From contig PBYI01000039.1 in assembly GCA_002729525.1 (NCBI GenBank), forward strand, positions 1 to 64,000: a stretch of 64,000 nt of DNA, written 5' to 3'. The stretch comes from Nocardioides sp. (lineage in GTDB: Bacteria > Actinomycetota > Actinomycetes > Propionibacteriales > Nocardioidaceae). The position numbers and the translations under genes are program-made. Below the pieces are notes generated by a model that was not told where the DNA came from, did no database searches, and saw only the letters and a program-made list of their open reading frames with translations. Within the stretch, counting starts at the first letter, position 1; each line of letters opens with the position of its first letter. Below are positions 48,455-57,777 of this stretch, one piece after another.

Positions 48455-49255
48455 TCAGCCCAGGATCGAGCCGTCCAGCTGGCCGACGGTCGCCTCGACG
48501 TAGCAGAAGAACCCCTCGTCGCCGTTCGGGACGGTGTCCTCGGTGACGATCCGGAACTCCAGGCCGCCCTCGGCGTCGATCTTCGCGGCGTCGTCGGGGG
48601 AGATGAGCTCGCGGCACACGTCCTCCTCGGTGAGGCCGTTGGTGGCCTCGATCTCCGAGTATGTGCCGACGTAGACGACCTCGATGTCGTGGCCGGAGTC
48701 GCAGTCGGCGTTGAAGAAGCTGATCGTGTCGTCCTCCTCGCTGATCACGTCGGCGCACTGGCCGACCTCGGCGTTGGTCGGGCTGACGACGTTGTTGGCG
48801 AAGAAGACTCCAGCGATGATGATGCCGGCCAGGGCGAGCGTGCCGATGATGCCGACGATGATCGCGGAGATGGCCGCCCAGCGCCCGCTGCGCTGACCGT
48901 CCTTGGTGCGGCGCAGGCCGATGAAGCCGAGGATCGCGCCGACCAGGGACAGGCAGCAGGTCAGGCTGAGGACGAAGCCGGTGATCGAGACGGCGTCCGT
49001 CCCGCCCTTGCTGCCGCCGGGCTGCTGCGGGGCGCCGTACGACGGCTGGCCGTAGGGGTTCTGGCCGTACGGGTTCGGGGCGCCGTACGGGCTCTGCTGT
49101 CCGTAGGGGTTCGGCTGCCCGGGCTGCCCCGGCTGCCCGTACTGGCCCCAGCCGCCGCCCTGACCGCCCTGGCCGCCGGTGCCGCCCTGGCCGTACGGGT
49201 CGTTCTGTCCGTAGGGGTTCGAGTCGCCGCTGGGCGGGTCGTAGGGGTTGCTCAC
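48455..49255 (-). CDS. DUF4190 membrane protein with NPYGQ-rich N-terminus
   Basis: 266 residues from GTG 49255, with AAGGA about 7 nt upstream. Residues 1-85 are a low-complexity Gly/Gln/Pro/Tyr region with NPYG-type repeats; the two-helix DUF4190 unit follows (about 92-160, SITGFVLSLTCCLSLVGAILGFIGLRRTKDG and a second helix AIIVGIIGTLALAGIIIAGVFF). An extracytoplasmic C-terminal domain has four cysteines (GQCADVI, NADCDSGHD, EDVCREL, FFCYVEAT), like septum-formation-type domains. The disordered tail and anchored domain suggest a wall or envelope role. Confidence 0.8.
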   Translation of the reverse strand: MSNPYDPPSGDSNPYGQNDPYGQGGTGGQGGQGGGWGQYGQPGQPGQPNPYGQQSPYGAPNPYGQNPYGQPSYGAPQQPGGSKGGTDAVSITGFVLSLTCCLSLVGAILGFIGLRRTKDGQRSGRWAAISAIIVGIIGTLALAGIIIAGVFFANNVVSPTNAEVGQCADVISEEDDTISFFNADCDSGHDIEVVYVGTYSEIEATNGLTEEDVCRELISPDDAAKIDAEGGLEFRIVTEDTVPNGDEGFFCYVEATVGQLDGSILG

Positions 49256-49406
49256 GCGGGTGTCCTTGCGGTGTCGGGAGGTCCGGGGTCGACGGTGGGT
49301 CCGTCCGGGCGGGCCACAGCCTGGCACCGATGGTGCGCGGCCGCCGGGGTTGTCGGGGTTGTCGGGTTGCGGGTGCTGTCGGTGGGCTCTGGCAGGATGT
49401 CGCGCG

Positions 49407-50609
49407 ATGAGCGACCCCGTCCGACACATCACCGACGACGAGCGCCGCGCCCGCCTGGCGCGGCGGCACGCCCTCGCGGCCGGCCACTACGCCGCCGATG
49501 CCGAGGGGGCGACCCGCGCGGTGGTGGCGCTGCACAGCACCGAGCCCGCCTCGGTGCACCTCGCGGCGAGGGCGCGGGTGCCGGACCTGACCCGCGACGA
49601 CGTCGACCGGGCGATCCACGACGAGCGCAGCCTGGTCAAGCAGCTCGCCATGCGGCGCACGCTGTTCGTCTTCCCACGTGACCTGCTCCCGGCCACCTGG
49701 GCGAGCGCGGCCGCCCGGACGGCGACGTCCGAGCGTGCCCGTCTGGCCAAGCACCTGGTGCAGGCAGGCATCACCGACGACGGGCCCGCCTGGATGGCCT
49801 CGACGGGTGACGCCGTGCTGGCCGCCCTCGACGCCTGCCCCGACGGGCTCACCACCGCCGAGCTGCGCGCCGTCGTGCCGGCGCTCGACGTCCGGGCGGG
49901 CCTCCCGTCGTCGGAGATCCACCCGGGCCGGCTGATCACCGTGCTCGGCGCGGAGGCGTCGCTGGTGCGCGGCACCAACACGCTGCACTGGCGTGCCTTC
50001 CGGCCTCGCTGGCAGGCCACGCACCACTGGCTCGGCCCGCAGGACCACCCCTGGCCGACGCCCGCCGAGGGGTACGTCGAGCTCGTGCGGCGCTGGCTGG
50101 AGCGCTTCGGGCCGGGCACCGAGACCGACCTGGTCTGGTGGCTCGGTGCGACCAAGGGCGCGGTGCGTGCCGCGCTGGCGAGCCTCGGCGCGGTGCCGGT
50201 GGGCCTCGACGGCGGCACCACCGGCTACCTGCTGCCCGACGACCTCGTCGAGGAGGACCCGGTCGACCGGCCCTGGGCGGCCCTGCTGCCGGTGCTCGAC
50301 CCCACGGTGATGGGGTGGAAGGAGCGTGGCTTCTACCTCGGTCCGCACGCGCCGGACCTGTTCGACCGCAACGGCAACGCCGGCACCACCGCGTGGCTCG
50401 ATGGGCGTGTCGTGGGCTGCTGGGTGCAGGATGACGACGCGCGGGTGCACCTGCACCTGCTCGAGGAGGTCGGCCCGGCCGGCTCCGCGGCCCTCGCGGC
50501 ACAGGCCGAGCGCCTCACCGCGTGGCTGGCGGGGGAGCGGGTCTCGACCGTGTACCCGTCCCCGGCCATGAAGGCCGCGCGCACCACCCTGGAGGAGTCC
50601 CGACCGTGA
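49407..50609 (+). CDS. Winged-helix DNA-binding protein, YcaQ/AlkZ-like (HTH_42)
   Basis: 400 residues from ATG 49407, 8 nt after CAGGAT. The sequence RHALAAGHYAADAEGATRAVVALHSTEPASVHLAARAR opens the family, followed by the MRRTLFVFPRDLLPATW motif and three winged-helix-like units; HWLGPQDHPWPTPAEGYVELVRRWLERFGPGTETDLVWWLGATKG is conserved. Relatives include DNA glycosylases for interstrand crosslinks in antibiotic producers. The catalytic Q-x-Q/QxD residues cannot be placed with confidence, so glycosylase activity is uncertain. It overlaps the DUF2344 gene by 4 bp. Confidence 0.78.
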   Translation: MSDPVRHITDDERRARLARRHALAAGHYAADAEGATRAVVALHSTEPASVHLAARARVPDLTRDDVDRAIHDERSLVKQLAMRRTLFVFPRDLLPATWASAAARTATSERARLAKHLVQAGITDDGPAWMASTGDAVLAALDACPDGLTTAELRAVVPALDVRAGLPSSEIHPGRLITVLGAEASLVRGTNTLHWRAFRPRWQATHHWLGPQDHPWPTPAEGYVELVRRWLERFGPGTETDLVWWLGATKGAVRAALASLGAVPVGLDGGTTGYLLPDDLVEEDPVDRPWAALLPVLDPTVMGWKERGFYLGPHAPDLFDRNGNAGTTAWLDGRVVGCWVQDDDARVHLHLLEEVGPAGSAALAAQAERLTAWLAGERVSTVYPSPAMKAARTTLEESRP

Positions 50610-51334
50610 GCAGGCAGCAGCAGCCCGAGCAGCAGGCACCGCCGGTGCAGCGACTCCAGCTGCGCTACGCCAAGCGCGGCCGCCTCCGGTTCACCAGCCA
50701 CCGCGACTTCAGCCGGGCCTTCGAGCGGGCGGTGTTCCGTGCTCGGGTGCCGATGGCCTACTCCTCGGGGTTCAACCCGCACCCCCGGATCTCCTACGCC
50801 GGCGCCGCCCCGACCGGGTCCGCCTCGGAGGCGGAGTACCTCGAGATCGCGCTCGCCGAGGTCGTCGAGCCGTCGGTCGTCGCCGGCGCGCTCGCCGAGG
50901 CGCTGCCCGACGGTCTCGACGTGGTCGAGCTCGTCGACCTCGGCGGCGCCGCCAAGGCCAACCTCGCCGACCGGCTCGAGGCCAGCCGCTGGACCATGGA
51001 CGTCTCCGCGTCCGCCGACGACGCCCGCGCCGCGGTCGAGCAGTTCCTCGCCCGCGACGAGGTGCTCGTGGAGCGGATGACCAAGAAGGGCCTGCGCCAG
51101 CTCGACTGCCGCGCCGCCGTGGTCTCCCTCGACCTTGCTGGCGACCAGCCGGTCGGCGACGCCCGCCTCGACCTCGTGCTGCGCCACCTCGTGCCCGCGG
51201 TCCGACCCGACGACGTGCTCACGGGGCTGCGCGAGACCGGCGGCCTCGACGCCGGCCGGGCGCCGCTGCTGACCCGGCTGGCCCAGGGCCCGCTCCGCGA
51301 CGACGGCACGGTCGGTGACCCCTTCCGGCCCTAG
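50606..51334 (+). CDS. TIGR03936 / DUF2344 radical SAM-associated protein
   Basis: 242 residues from GTG 50606. The core RLRFTSHRDFSRAFERAVFRARVPMAYSSGFNPHPRISYAGA is the DUF2344 signature. In most bacteria this protein is fused to or directly follows the TIGR03960 radical SAM protein, and the two are thought to act together, but the reaction is unknown. Here it lies 3 kb from its partner and is translationally coupled to the winged-helix gene. Confidence 0.88.
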   Translation: MSRQQQPEQQAPPVQRLQLRYAKRGRLRFTSHRDFSRAFERAVFRARVPMAYSSGFNPHPRISYAGAAPTGSASEAEYLEIALAEVVEPSVVAGALAEALPDGLDVVELVDLGGAAKANLADRLEASRWTMDVSASADDARAAVEQFLARDEVLVERMTKKGLRQLDCRAAVVSLDLAGDQPVGDARLDLVLRHLVPAVRPDDVLTGLRETGGLDAGRAPLLTRLAQGPLRDDGTVGDPFRP

Positions 51335-52698
51335 TCGAGCCTCTGGCAGATCCCCTGGCCGACCCCCTGGCCGAGCACGGGCGCGATCGCAGCCAGGGCG
51401 GCGTCGAGCTCGGCATCCGTGCAGCCGCCGAAGCCGAGCACCAGCCCGTGGCGCAGGTCGCTGCGGCAGTAGTCGGTGAGCAGCGGTATGTCGAAGCCCG
51501 CGGCCAGGGCAGCCTCCCGGGCCGCCCGCGCCACCTCCTCGGGCAGCGCGACGGTGGCGTACATGCCGGCGACCGGCCCGGGCAGGTGGGGCCCGAGCAC
51601 GGCGGCGACCCGCTCGGCGCGGTCGGCGTACACCCGCCGCGCGGAGCGCACGGCGCGGTCGACGTACCCGTCGCGCAGCAGGGCGAGCAGCGCGCGCTGC
51701 ACCGGCCACGGTGCGGACTCGTGGGTGCGGGTGCGGTGCGCCAGCACCGCGTCGTGCAGCGCCGGCGGTGCGACCAGCCAGCCCAGGCGCAGGCTCGGCG
51801 CGACGGTCTTGCTCGCGGTGCCGAGGTAGGCGACCCGGTCCCGGGCGAGGCCGGTGAGCGCCGGGATGGGCGCCACGTCGTAGCGCAGCTCGGAGTCGTA
51901 GTCGTCCTCGACCAGCAGGCAGCCCGCCCGCTCGGCGGCGGCGAGGAGCGAGACCCGTTCGGGGCCGGTCATCGTGCGTCCGAGGGGGTGCTGGTGCGCC
52001 GGGGTCGTGTACGCCGCCGCCAGGCCGCCGAGGTCGGCACCGGCCGCCCCGGGTGGCAGGTCGACCACGGTGCGGCCGACCGCCCGCGCGGTGTCGACCG
52101 CGGCCCGGTAGCCGGGGTCCTCCACCCCGACCGGACCGTCCGGCAGCACGCCGACGAGCTGGCGCAGCCCGTCGGTCGTGCCTCCGGTGACCAGCACCGC
52201 GTCGGCGTCGACGTCGACGCCCCGGGTGCGCGCCAGCCGCTCGGCGAGGGCCGTGCGCAGCGCGGGCAGGCCGCGCGGGTCGTCGTACCCCCGTGGCGGG
52301 CGGGCGGTGCCGACCTCCCGCCAGGCGCGGCGCCACGAGGGGGCCAGCCGTGGGTCGACGTACGGCGTGCCGGTGTCGAGGCGCACCAGGTGCCGGTCGG
52401 AGGGGAGCCGTGGCGCGCGTGAGCGAGGTGCCGCCGGGACGAGTCCGCCGGCCGCGACGTACGTGCCGGCGCCGTGGCGACCCTCCAGCCAGCCCTCCGC
52501 CACGAGCTGGGCGTAGGCCTGCTCGGCGACGCTGCGCGCCACGCCGAGCTCGGCCGCCAGGGCGCGGGTGCTCGGCAGCCGGTCCCCGGCCGGCAGCGTG
52601 CCGCGCACCACCTGCTCGCGCAGGGCGGCCACGAGCTGGTTGCCGAGGCCGACGGGGGAGGCACGGTCGAGGCGGACGGCGAGGGCGGGGGTACGCAC
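51331..52698 (-). CDS. MocR/PdxR-type transcriptional regulator (GntR-aminotransferase fusion)
   Basis: 455 residues from GTG 52698. The GntR winged helix is at about 18-85 (PVGLGNQLVAALREQVVRGTLPAGDRLPSTRALAAELGVARSVAEQAYAQL). The rest is a fold-type I aminotransferase domain with VLVTGGTTDGLRQLVGVL, VEDPGYRAAVDTARA, VEDDYDSELRYD and the PLP lysine in LGTASKTVAPSLRLGWLVAP. MocR proteins sense PLP or amino acids and regulate a divergent gene, here a pyridoxamine-phosphate-oxidase-like protein. The stop overlaps the DUF2344 stop region by 4 bp (convergent). Confidence 0.9.
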   Translation of the reverse strand: MRTPALAVRLDRASPVGLGNQLVAALREQVVRGTLPAGDRLPSTRALAAELGVARSVAEQAYAQLVAEGWLEGRHGAGTYVAAGGLVPAAPRSRAPRLPSDRHLVRLDTGTPYVDPRLAPSWRRAWREVGTARPPRGYDDPRGLPALRTALAERLARTRGVDVDADAVLVTGGTTDGLRQLVGVLPDGPVGVEDPGYRAAVDTARAVGRTVVDLPPGAAGADLGGLAAAYTTPAHQHPLGRTMTGPERVSLLAAAERAGCLLVEDDYDSELRYDVAPIPALTGLARDRVAYLGTASKTVAPSLRLGWLVAPPALHDAVLAHRTRTHESAPWPVQRALLALLRDGYVDRAVRSARRVYADRAERVAAVLGPHLPGPVAGMYATVALPEEVARAAREAALAAGFDIPLLTDYCRSDLRHGLVLGFGGCTDAELDAALAAIAPVLGQGVGQGICQRLD

Positions 52699-52700
52699 CG

Positions 52701-52749
52701 AAGTGGCCTGTCCTTCCTGGTGGGAAGTGGCCCTGGCTGACGGGCCACT
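52701..52749. promoter_or_regulatory. MocR operator: direct repeats plus inverted copy
   Basis: AAGTGGCC occurs at 52701-52708 and 52725-52732 (24-bp spacing) and an inverted GGCCACT at 52743-52749, between the divergent MocR gene and the PNPOx-like gene. Direct repeats of this spacing are typical of MocR sites. Confidence 0.65.
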
Positions 52750-52768
52750 GTGTGGCGAGCATGGTGGC

Positions 52769-53470
52769 ATGACGACGCCGCTCTCGCCGACCGACCGCAC
52801 CCGAGCCACGCGCTCCCGGGAGCGGATGAGCGTCGACCGCGACGCGCTGCACGCCGCCCTGCGCGAGGCGTGGGTCGGCCACCTCGGGTTGGTGGTGGGT
52901 GCCGGCCCCGACGCCCACCCGGTCGTGCTCCCCGTCGCGCTCGGGATGGACCTCGACGGCCCGGACGACGGAGGGTCGCTCTACCTGCACGGGTCGGTGG
53001 CCGCCGGCTGGCTCGACCAGGTGCGGGGCAGCACCGTCTGCGTCACCGTCACGCACCTCGACGGTCTGGTGCCGGCCCGGTCCGGCATGCACCACTCGAT
53101 GAACTACCGCTCGGCCGTGGTCATCGGCGCCGTCCGCGAGGTCACCGACGCCGACGAGCGCTCCCGCGCCCTCGACCTCGTCGTCGACCACATGGTGCCC
53201 GGACGGGCAGCGACCCTGCGTCCGCACCTGCGCAAGGAGCTCGCCGCGACCGTCGTCCTCGCCGTCCCCCTCGTCGAGGCCTCGCTGAAGGTGCGAGCCG
53301 GCGGGCCGAAGGACGACCCGGTCGACCACGGGAAGGGCGTCTGGTCGGGTCACGTCCCGGTGCGGACGGTCCTCGACCCGCCCGTGCCCGACGAGGAGTC
53401 GGTCGACCTGCCGGTGCCGTCCGACCTGGCCGACCTGCTCGCCGCGCGCGGTGGCGGCGCGCCCGCCTGA
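52769..53470 (+). CDS. Pyridoxamine 5'-phosphate oxidase-like FMN-binding protein
   Basis: 233 residues from ATG 52769. The split-barrel flavin fold is seen in LHAALREAWVGHLGLVVGAGPDAHPVVLPVALGM, GSLYLHGSVAAGWLDQV, VCVTVTHLDGLVPARSGMHHSMNYRSAVVIGAVREVTD and LVVDHMVPGR. Family members bind FMN or F420/haem and oxidise pyridoxamine phosphate or reduce other substrates. The conserved MHHSMNYRSAV suits the Pyridox_ox_2 group. It is divergent from the MocR gene, whose likely target it is; a role in vitamin B6 metabolism is inferred from this pairing. Confidence 0.85.
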   Translation: MTTPLSPTDRTRATRSRERMSVDRDALHAALREAWVGHLGLVVGAGPDAHPVVLPVALGMDLDGPDDGGSLYLHGSVAAGWLDQVRGSTVCVTVTHLDGLVPARSGMHHSMNYRSAVVIGAVREVTDADERSRALDLVVDHMVPGRAATLRPHLRKELAATVVLAVPLVEASLKVRAGGPKDDPVDHGKGVWSGHVPVRTVLDPPVPDEESVDLPVPSDLADLLAARGGGAPA

Positions 53471-53806
53471 CGTCGTCCGGGTGGTCCTCGCCACCTCGTG
53501 TGCGATACTCCGAGCAGGAGGACGAAACGGGACGAAGGCCCCGCGGAGTCCACCCGACGACGTTCTCGCCGTCCCGCCAGGTGCGGGAGGCACGGTGGGG
53601 TGACGATCGTCGTGCGACCGCGACGCGGCAGTGCTGGTGACAGCAGCACGGAGCCCGGCGACCGCGGTCGGCGACGGACGACGCCTCAGTGACGCACACC
53701 GCGGAGGGTGCCGTCGACACCAGGAGGCTTTGCGCCGCCCCGGTCGACGACCGGGTCAGCGCCGGACATGGACCCGACCCGCAGTCGGGCCGAAGGGCAG
53801 CACCGC
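53471..53806 (+). promoter_or_regulatory. Long untranslated leader of rne
   Basis: The 336 bases before the rne GTG hold no convincing gene. GATACT at 53504-53509 is a possible -10, which would give a leader of nearly 300 nt. In-frame alternative starts exist (ATG 53768). RNase E genes often have long autoregulatory leaders; I could not identify a conserved structure here. Confidence 0.4.
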
Positions 53807-56800
53807 GTGGCTGAGCAGCAGGACACCGACACCCCCACCGAGACCGCCGAGCAGGCGGCCCCGACCGAGGCGTCCACCGTCGAGACCCCCGCCTCGGACG
53901 CCGCACCCGCCAAGAAGGCGGCGGCGAAGAAGACGGCCAAGAAGGCCGCCGCGAAGAAGGCGCCGGCCAAGAAGGCCGCCGCCAAGAAGACCGCGGCGAA
54001 GAAGACCACCACCAAGAAGGCCGCAGCCAAGAAGACGACGGCCAAGCGCACCACGAAGAAGGCCGCAGCGGCCGCAGCGGCTTCCGAGACCGCGGACGCG
54101 CAGCTCCCGCTCGAGGAGAGCGCCGCTCCGGTCGAGGCCGCGGCGGAGACCCCGGTCGAGGCTCCGGCCGATGCGGCGGCAGTGCTGTTCCAGGCGCCCG
54201 AGGTCGAGAAGCCCAAGCGCACCCGCAAGCGTGCCGCGGCGAAGAAGGCCGCGCCGAAGCCGGCGGAGACCGAGGCGCCGACCGAGGACGAGACCCCGGC
54301 CGCCGAGAGCGACGAGGACGTCGAGGCTCCCGCCGAGGAGCAGCCCGAGCAGCCCGAGCAGCCCGAGCAGCCCGCGGCCGAGACGGACGCCGCCGCGCAG
54401 GCTGACGACATTCCGGCCAGCACCGACGACTCCGCCGACGACAGCGACGACGCGGACGACGACGCGGACGACGACGCCGACGACTCCGACGACGCCGACG
54501 ACAGCGAGGACGGCGAGGACGGCGACCGGCCGCGCCGACGCCGTCGTCGCGGTGGTCGCCGTCGCCGTCGTCGCGGTGGTGGCGGGGGCGGTCAGTCCGA
54601 CGACACCCAGGACAACCAGGACAACCAGGGCGGCCAGGGCAACCAGGGCGGCCAGGGCAACCAGGGCGGCCAGGGCAACCAGGGCGGCCAGGGCAACCAG
54701 GGCGGCCAGGCGCAGGCCGACGGCGGCTCCGACACCCAGGCGAAGAACGCCAAGAACGCCAAGGACGCCAAGAACGACTCCGGCGAGTCCGACGGGGACG
54801 ACTCCGACGGTTCCGGGTCGGGCCAGGGCGGACAGTCCGGCGACGGCAACCAGGGTGGCTCCAGCGGCTCCTCGCGCCGCCGCCGTCGTCGTCGCCGCGA
54901 GGGCGACTCCGACTCCGGTGGCTCCGACGACCCGGCCAACACGACCACCAAGGTCCGCAAGGCCCGCTCGCCCGAGGACGAGATCACCGCGGTCAGCGGC
55001 TCCACCCGTCTGGAGGCGAAGAAGCAGCGCCGTCGCGAGGGCCGCGAGGCCGGCCGCCGCCGCGCACCGATCGTGAGCGAGGCGGAGTTCCTCGCCCGCC
55101 GCGAGTCGGTCAAGCGGACGATGGTCGTCCGGCAGCGCGACGAGGACCTCACCCAGATCGGTGTCCTCGAGGACGACGTCCTCGTCGAGCACTACGTCGC
55201 CCGCGAGTCGCAGGCCTCGATGATCGGCAACATCTACCTCGGCCGCGTCCAGAACGTCCTGCCCTCCATGGAGGCGGCGTTCATCGACATCGGCAAGGGA
55301 CGCAACGCCGTCCTGTACGCCGGCGAGGTCAACTGGTCCGCGCTGGGCCACAAGGACGGCCAGCCGCGCAAGATCGAGTCGGTGCTGAGCTCTGGCCAGA
55401 CGGTCCTGGTGCAGGTCACCAAGGACCCGATCGGGCACAAGGGCGCCCGTCTGACCAGCCAGATCAGCCTCGCCGGTCGCTTCCTCGTCTACGTGCCCGA
55501 CGGCACCAACTCCGGCATCTCCCGCAAGCTCCCCGACACCGAGCGGTCCCGTCTCAAGGCGCTGCTCAAGGAGATCGTCCCCGACTCCGCCGGCGTCATC
55601 GTCCGCACCGCGGCCGAGGGTGCCGCCGAGGACGAGCTCACCCACGACGTCGAGCGGCTCAAGGCGCGCTGGGAGGACGTCGAGAAGAAGGCCAAGGGCA
55701 GCGCCCCGCAGCTGCTGTACGGCGAGCCCGACCTCACGCTCAAGGTCGTCCGCGACCTGTTCACCGAGGACTTCGCGTCCCTGGTGATCCAGGGGCAGGA
55801 GGCCTGGGACCTCGTCAGCGACTACGTCGCCCAGGTCGCTCCCGACCTCCAGGAGCGGGTCACCCGCTACGAGCCGTCGGAGCACTCCGGCGTCGACGTG
55901 TTCGCGGCGTACCGCGTCGACGAGCAGATCGCGAAGGCGCTCGACCGCAAGGTCTTCCTGCCGTCGGGCGGCTCGCTGATCATCGACCGGACCGAGGCGA
56001 TGACGGTCGTCGACGTCAACACCGGCAAGTTCACCGGCAGCGGCGGCAACCTCGAGGAGACCGTCACCAAGAACAACCTCGAGGCGGCCGAGGAGGTCGT
56101 GCGCCAGCTCCGGCTGCGCGACATCGGCGGCATCATCGTCGTCGACTTCATCGACATGGTCCTGGAGTCCAACCGCGACCTGGTGCTGCGCCGCCTCGTC
56201 GAGTGTCTGGGGCGCGACCGCACCCGTCACCAGGTCGCCGAGGTCACCTCGCTCGGCCTGGTGCAGATGACCCGCAAGCGGATCGGCACCGGCCTGCTCG
56301 AGGCGTTCAGCGAGAACTGCGAGCACTGCTCGGGCCGCGGCCTGATCACCCACGACCTCCCCGTCGAGCCCCGCAAGGGCGGCGGTGGAGGCGGCGGCTC
56401 CGACGACGACGGCGGCAAGCGTGGTCGTCGCCGCGGCAAGCGCGGTGGCAACGGCTCCTCCGGCTCCGGCAACGGCGGCCAGGGCAGCGGCTCGGGCAGC
56501 GGCGGCGACCAGGGGCAGGACTCCAAGGAGCAGCACAAGCCCACGCCGGCGGAGTTCGCGGCGATGGCGCGCAGCGAGAAGGCGGAGGCCGAGGCACGCG
56601 CGGCCGAGGACGAGGCGGCGAGCACGCCCACCGACGCCGAGCCGAGCACCGAGCCGAGCACCGAGTTGAGCACCGGGCCGAGCACCGAGACCGCGGCGGA
56701 GCCCGTCGCGGAGCCGGTGGCCGAGCCGGCCGCCGACGCCGAGCCGGCCACGGCCGCGGAGACCGCCCCCGAGCCTGTCGAGCCGGCGGAGCCCGCAGAG

Positions 56801-57211
56801 CCGGCAGAGCCGGCGGCGCCCAAGCTGGTCACCCGCTCGCGCCGGGGCGTCTCGCGCACCACGGTGAGCACCGGCGCGGCCGTCCAGATGACCGCGTCGA
56901 CGCCGGCCGAGCCGGTCGAGAGCGCAGCCACCTCGACGCCCGAGCCGCCCAAGGTGGTCACCCGGACGCGCGGCCGCGGCGCTGCGACGCAGCCCGCGCC
57001 CGCCGAGGACGCGCCCTCCGACGAGGCGCCCGCCGACGAGGCGCCCGCCGACGAGGCGCCCGCCGACGAGGCGCCCGCCGACGAGGCGCCCGCCGACGAG
57101 TCGCCCGCGCAGGACGGTCCGCCGGCGACGGTCGGGCACGTCGGCGAGGTGCCGACCGACGGCATCGTCGAGCCGACGCCGGTCACCGTGGAGCCCAGCT
57201 CCGGGAGCTGA
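53807..57211 (+). CDS. rne: RNase E/G family endoribonuclease with long low-complexity flanks
   Basis: 1134 residues from GTG 53807 (AAGGG 12 nt upstream). It initiates mRNA decay and processes rRNA/tRNA. The catalytic core is at about 425-860: S1 domain [37 protein letters not shown], DNase-I-like domain with [14 protein letters not shown] and IIVVDFIDM (metal-binding Asp residues), and the zinc-link CEHCSGRG (about 835). The N-terminal 420 residues contain a Lys/Ala histone-H1-like tract (about 35-93), an acidic block, an Arg-rich block and five NQGGQG units. The C-terminus has EAPAD repeats. Such flanks probably bind RNA or partners. This N-terminal extension is much longer than in E. coli, but extension is normal in actinobacteria. 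Confidence 0.93.
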   Translation: MAEQQDTDTPTETAEQAAPTEASTVETPASDAAPAKKAAAKKTAKKAAAKKAPAKKAAAKKTAAKKTTTKKAAAKKTTAKRTTKKAAAAAAASETADAQLPLEESAAPVEAAAETPVEAPADAAAVLFQAPEVEKPKRTRKRAAAKKAAPKPAETEAPTEDETPAAESDEDVEAPAEEQPEQPEQPEQPAAETDAAAQADDIPASTDDSADDSDDADDDADDDADDSDDADDSEDGEDGDRPRRRRRRGGRRRRRRGGGGGGQSDDTQDNQDNQGGQGNQGGQGNQGGQGNQGGQGNQGGQAQADGGSDTQAKNAKNAKDAKNDSGESDGDDSDGSGSGQGGQSGDGNQGGSSGSSRRRRRRRREGDSDSGGSDDPANTTTKVRKARSPEDEITAVSGSTRLEAKKQRRREGREAGRRRAPIVSEAEFLARRESVKRTMVVRQRDEDLTQIGVLEDDVLVEHYVARESQASMIGNIYLGRVQNVLPSMEAAFIDIGKGRNAVLYAGEVNWSALGHKDGQPRKIESVLSSGQTVLVQVTKDPIGHKGARLTSQISLAGRFLVYVPDGTNSGISRKLPDTERSRLKALLKEIVPDSAGVIVRTAAEGAAEDELTHDVERLKARWEDVEKKAKGSAPQLLYGEPDLTLKVVRDLFTEDFASLVIQGQEAWDLVSDYVAQVAPDLQERVTRYEPSEHSGVDVFAAYRVDEQIAKALDRKVFLPSGGSLIIDRTEAMTVVDVNTGKFTGSGGNLEETVTKNNLEAAEEVVRQLRLRDIGGIIVVDFIDMVLESNRDLVLRRLVECLGRDRTRHQVAEVTSLGLVQMTRKRIGTGLLEAFSENCEHCSGRGLITHDLPVEPRKGGGGGGGSDDDGGKRGRRRGKRGGNGSSGSGNGGQGSGSGSGGDQGQDSKEQHKPTPAEFAAMARSEKAEAEARAAEDEAASTPTDAEPSTEPSTELSTGPSTETAAEPVAEPVAEPAADAEPATAAETAPEPVEPAEPAEPAEPAAPKLVTRSRRGVSRTTVSTGAAVQMTASTPAEPVESAATSTPEPPKVVTRTRGRGAATQPAPAEDAPSDEAPADEAPADEAPADEAPADEAPADESPAQDGPPATVGHVGEVPTDGIVEPTPVTVEPSSGS
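53908..54084 (+). repeat. Lys/Ala-rich coding repeat in rne (histone-H1-like)
   Basis: Codons for AAKK, AKKT and TTKK units repeat throughout, encoding roughly residues 34-93 of RNase E with about 20 lysines. The tract resembles histone H1 and mycobacterial HupB tails and would bind nucleic acid electrostatically. Confidence 0.7.
54623..54709 (+). repeat. 18-bp tandem repeat within rne
   Basis: AACCAGGGCGGCCAGGGC is repeated almost five times (54623, 54641, 54659, 54677, 54695), encoding NQGGQG units at about residues 273-301. Confidence 0.9.
57023..57097 (+). repeat. 15-bp tandem repeat within rne
   Basis: GAGGCGCCCGCCGAC is repeated five times, encoding EAPAD units at about residues 1073-1097. 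The repeat is in frame and near perfect at DNA level, so copy number may vary between strains. Confidence 0.9.
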
Positions 57212-57235
57212 CGCGACCGCCGGGGAGCGCGCATT

Positions 57236-57264
57236 TTGCGGGCACCCCGGCGGGTCCGTACTAT
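57236..57264 (+). promoter_or_regulatory. Promoter for rplU-rpmA
   Basis: TTGCGG (57236-57241), a 17-bp spacer and TACTAT (57259-57264). It is the best -35/-10 pair in the window and would give a leader of about 155 nt before rplU. It sits in the loop of the hairpin formed by CCGCCGGGG (57217-57225) and CCCCGGCGG (57245-57253). Confidence 0.7.
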
Positions 57265-57425
57265 TGCCTGTCGGTGTGGTTGCGGGCTCGTCGTCCGCGT
57301 CGCGCGGCGTCGGCCAGCAGGCCGTCCTGACCGCCGAGGGCCGCACCACCCAGACCACCGGGGCGACCGGGCCACGCACGGCACGCCCCCGACCACGCAG
57401 TGCAAGGACAACGAAGGAGACCGCG

Positions 57426-57728
57426 GTGTACGCGATCGTGAAGGCCGGCGCCAAGCAGCAGAAGGTCGCTGTCGGCGACGTCATCGAGATCGACAAGGTC
57501 GCGACGGCGCCCGGTGAGACGCTGACCCTCCCCGTCGTCATGGCCGTCGACGGCGAGACGGTCACCGCGACCGGCCTCGACAAGGCCGCTGTCACCGTCG
57601 AGGTCGTCGGCGCCGCCAAGGGCCCGAAGATCATCATCCAGAAGTACAAGAACAAGACCGGCTACAAGAAGCGCCAGGGTCACCGCCAGAAGTACACCCA
57701 GGTCAAGGTCACCGACATCTCCCTCTGA
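57426..57728 (+). CDS. rplU: Large ribosomal subunit protein bL21
   Basis: 100 residues from GTG 57426, with GAAGGAGA about 5-12 nt upstream. [24 protein letters not shown] and [28 protein letters not shown] are the L21 signature. It binds 23S rRNA. Followed after 49 bp by rpmA, the standard pair. Confidence 0.96.
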   Translation: MYAIVKAGAKQQKVAVGDVIEIDKVATAPGETLTLPVVMAVDGETVTATGLDKAAVTVEVVGAAKGPKIIIQKYKNKTGYKKRQGHRQKYTQVKVTDISL

Positions 57729-57777
57729 GCCACCCGCTCAGCCAGGCAGAAGACCAGCCAGACGAGAAGGAATCCTC

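Noticed and set aside
54623..54709. Regularly spaced repeat considered as a CRISPR array
   Set aside because: The 18-bp units are contiguous without spacers, in frame, and encode the NQGGQG tract of RNase E; no cas genes are nearby.
57264..57425. N-terminal extension of rplU in the same frame
   Set aside because: The extension is Arg/Thr/Ala-rich leader sequence; the GTG at 57426 has GAAGGAGA upstream and matches the bL21 N-terminus.
53756..57655. A 1299-codon minus-strand open frame opposite rne and rplU
   Set aside because: It is a shadow of the rne coding repeats (low-complexity Leu/Ala/Val tracts) and lacks a start with a ribosome binding site.
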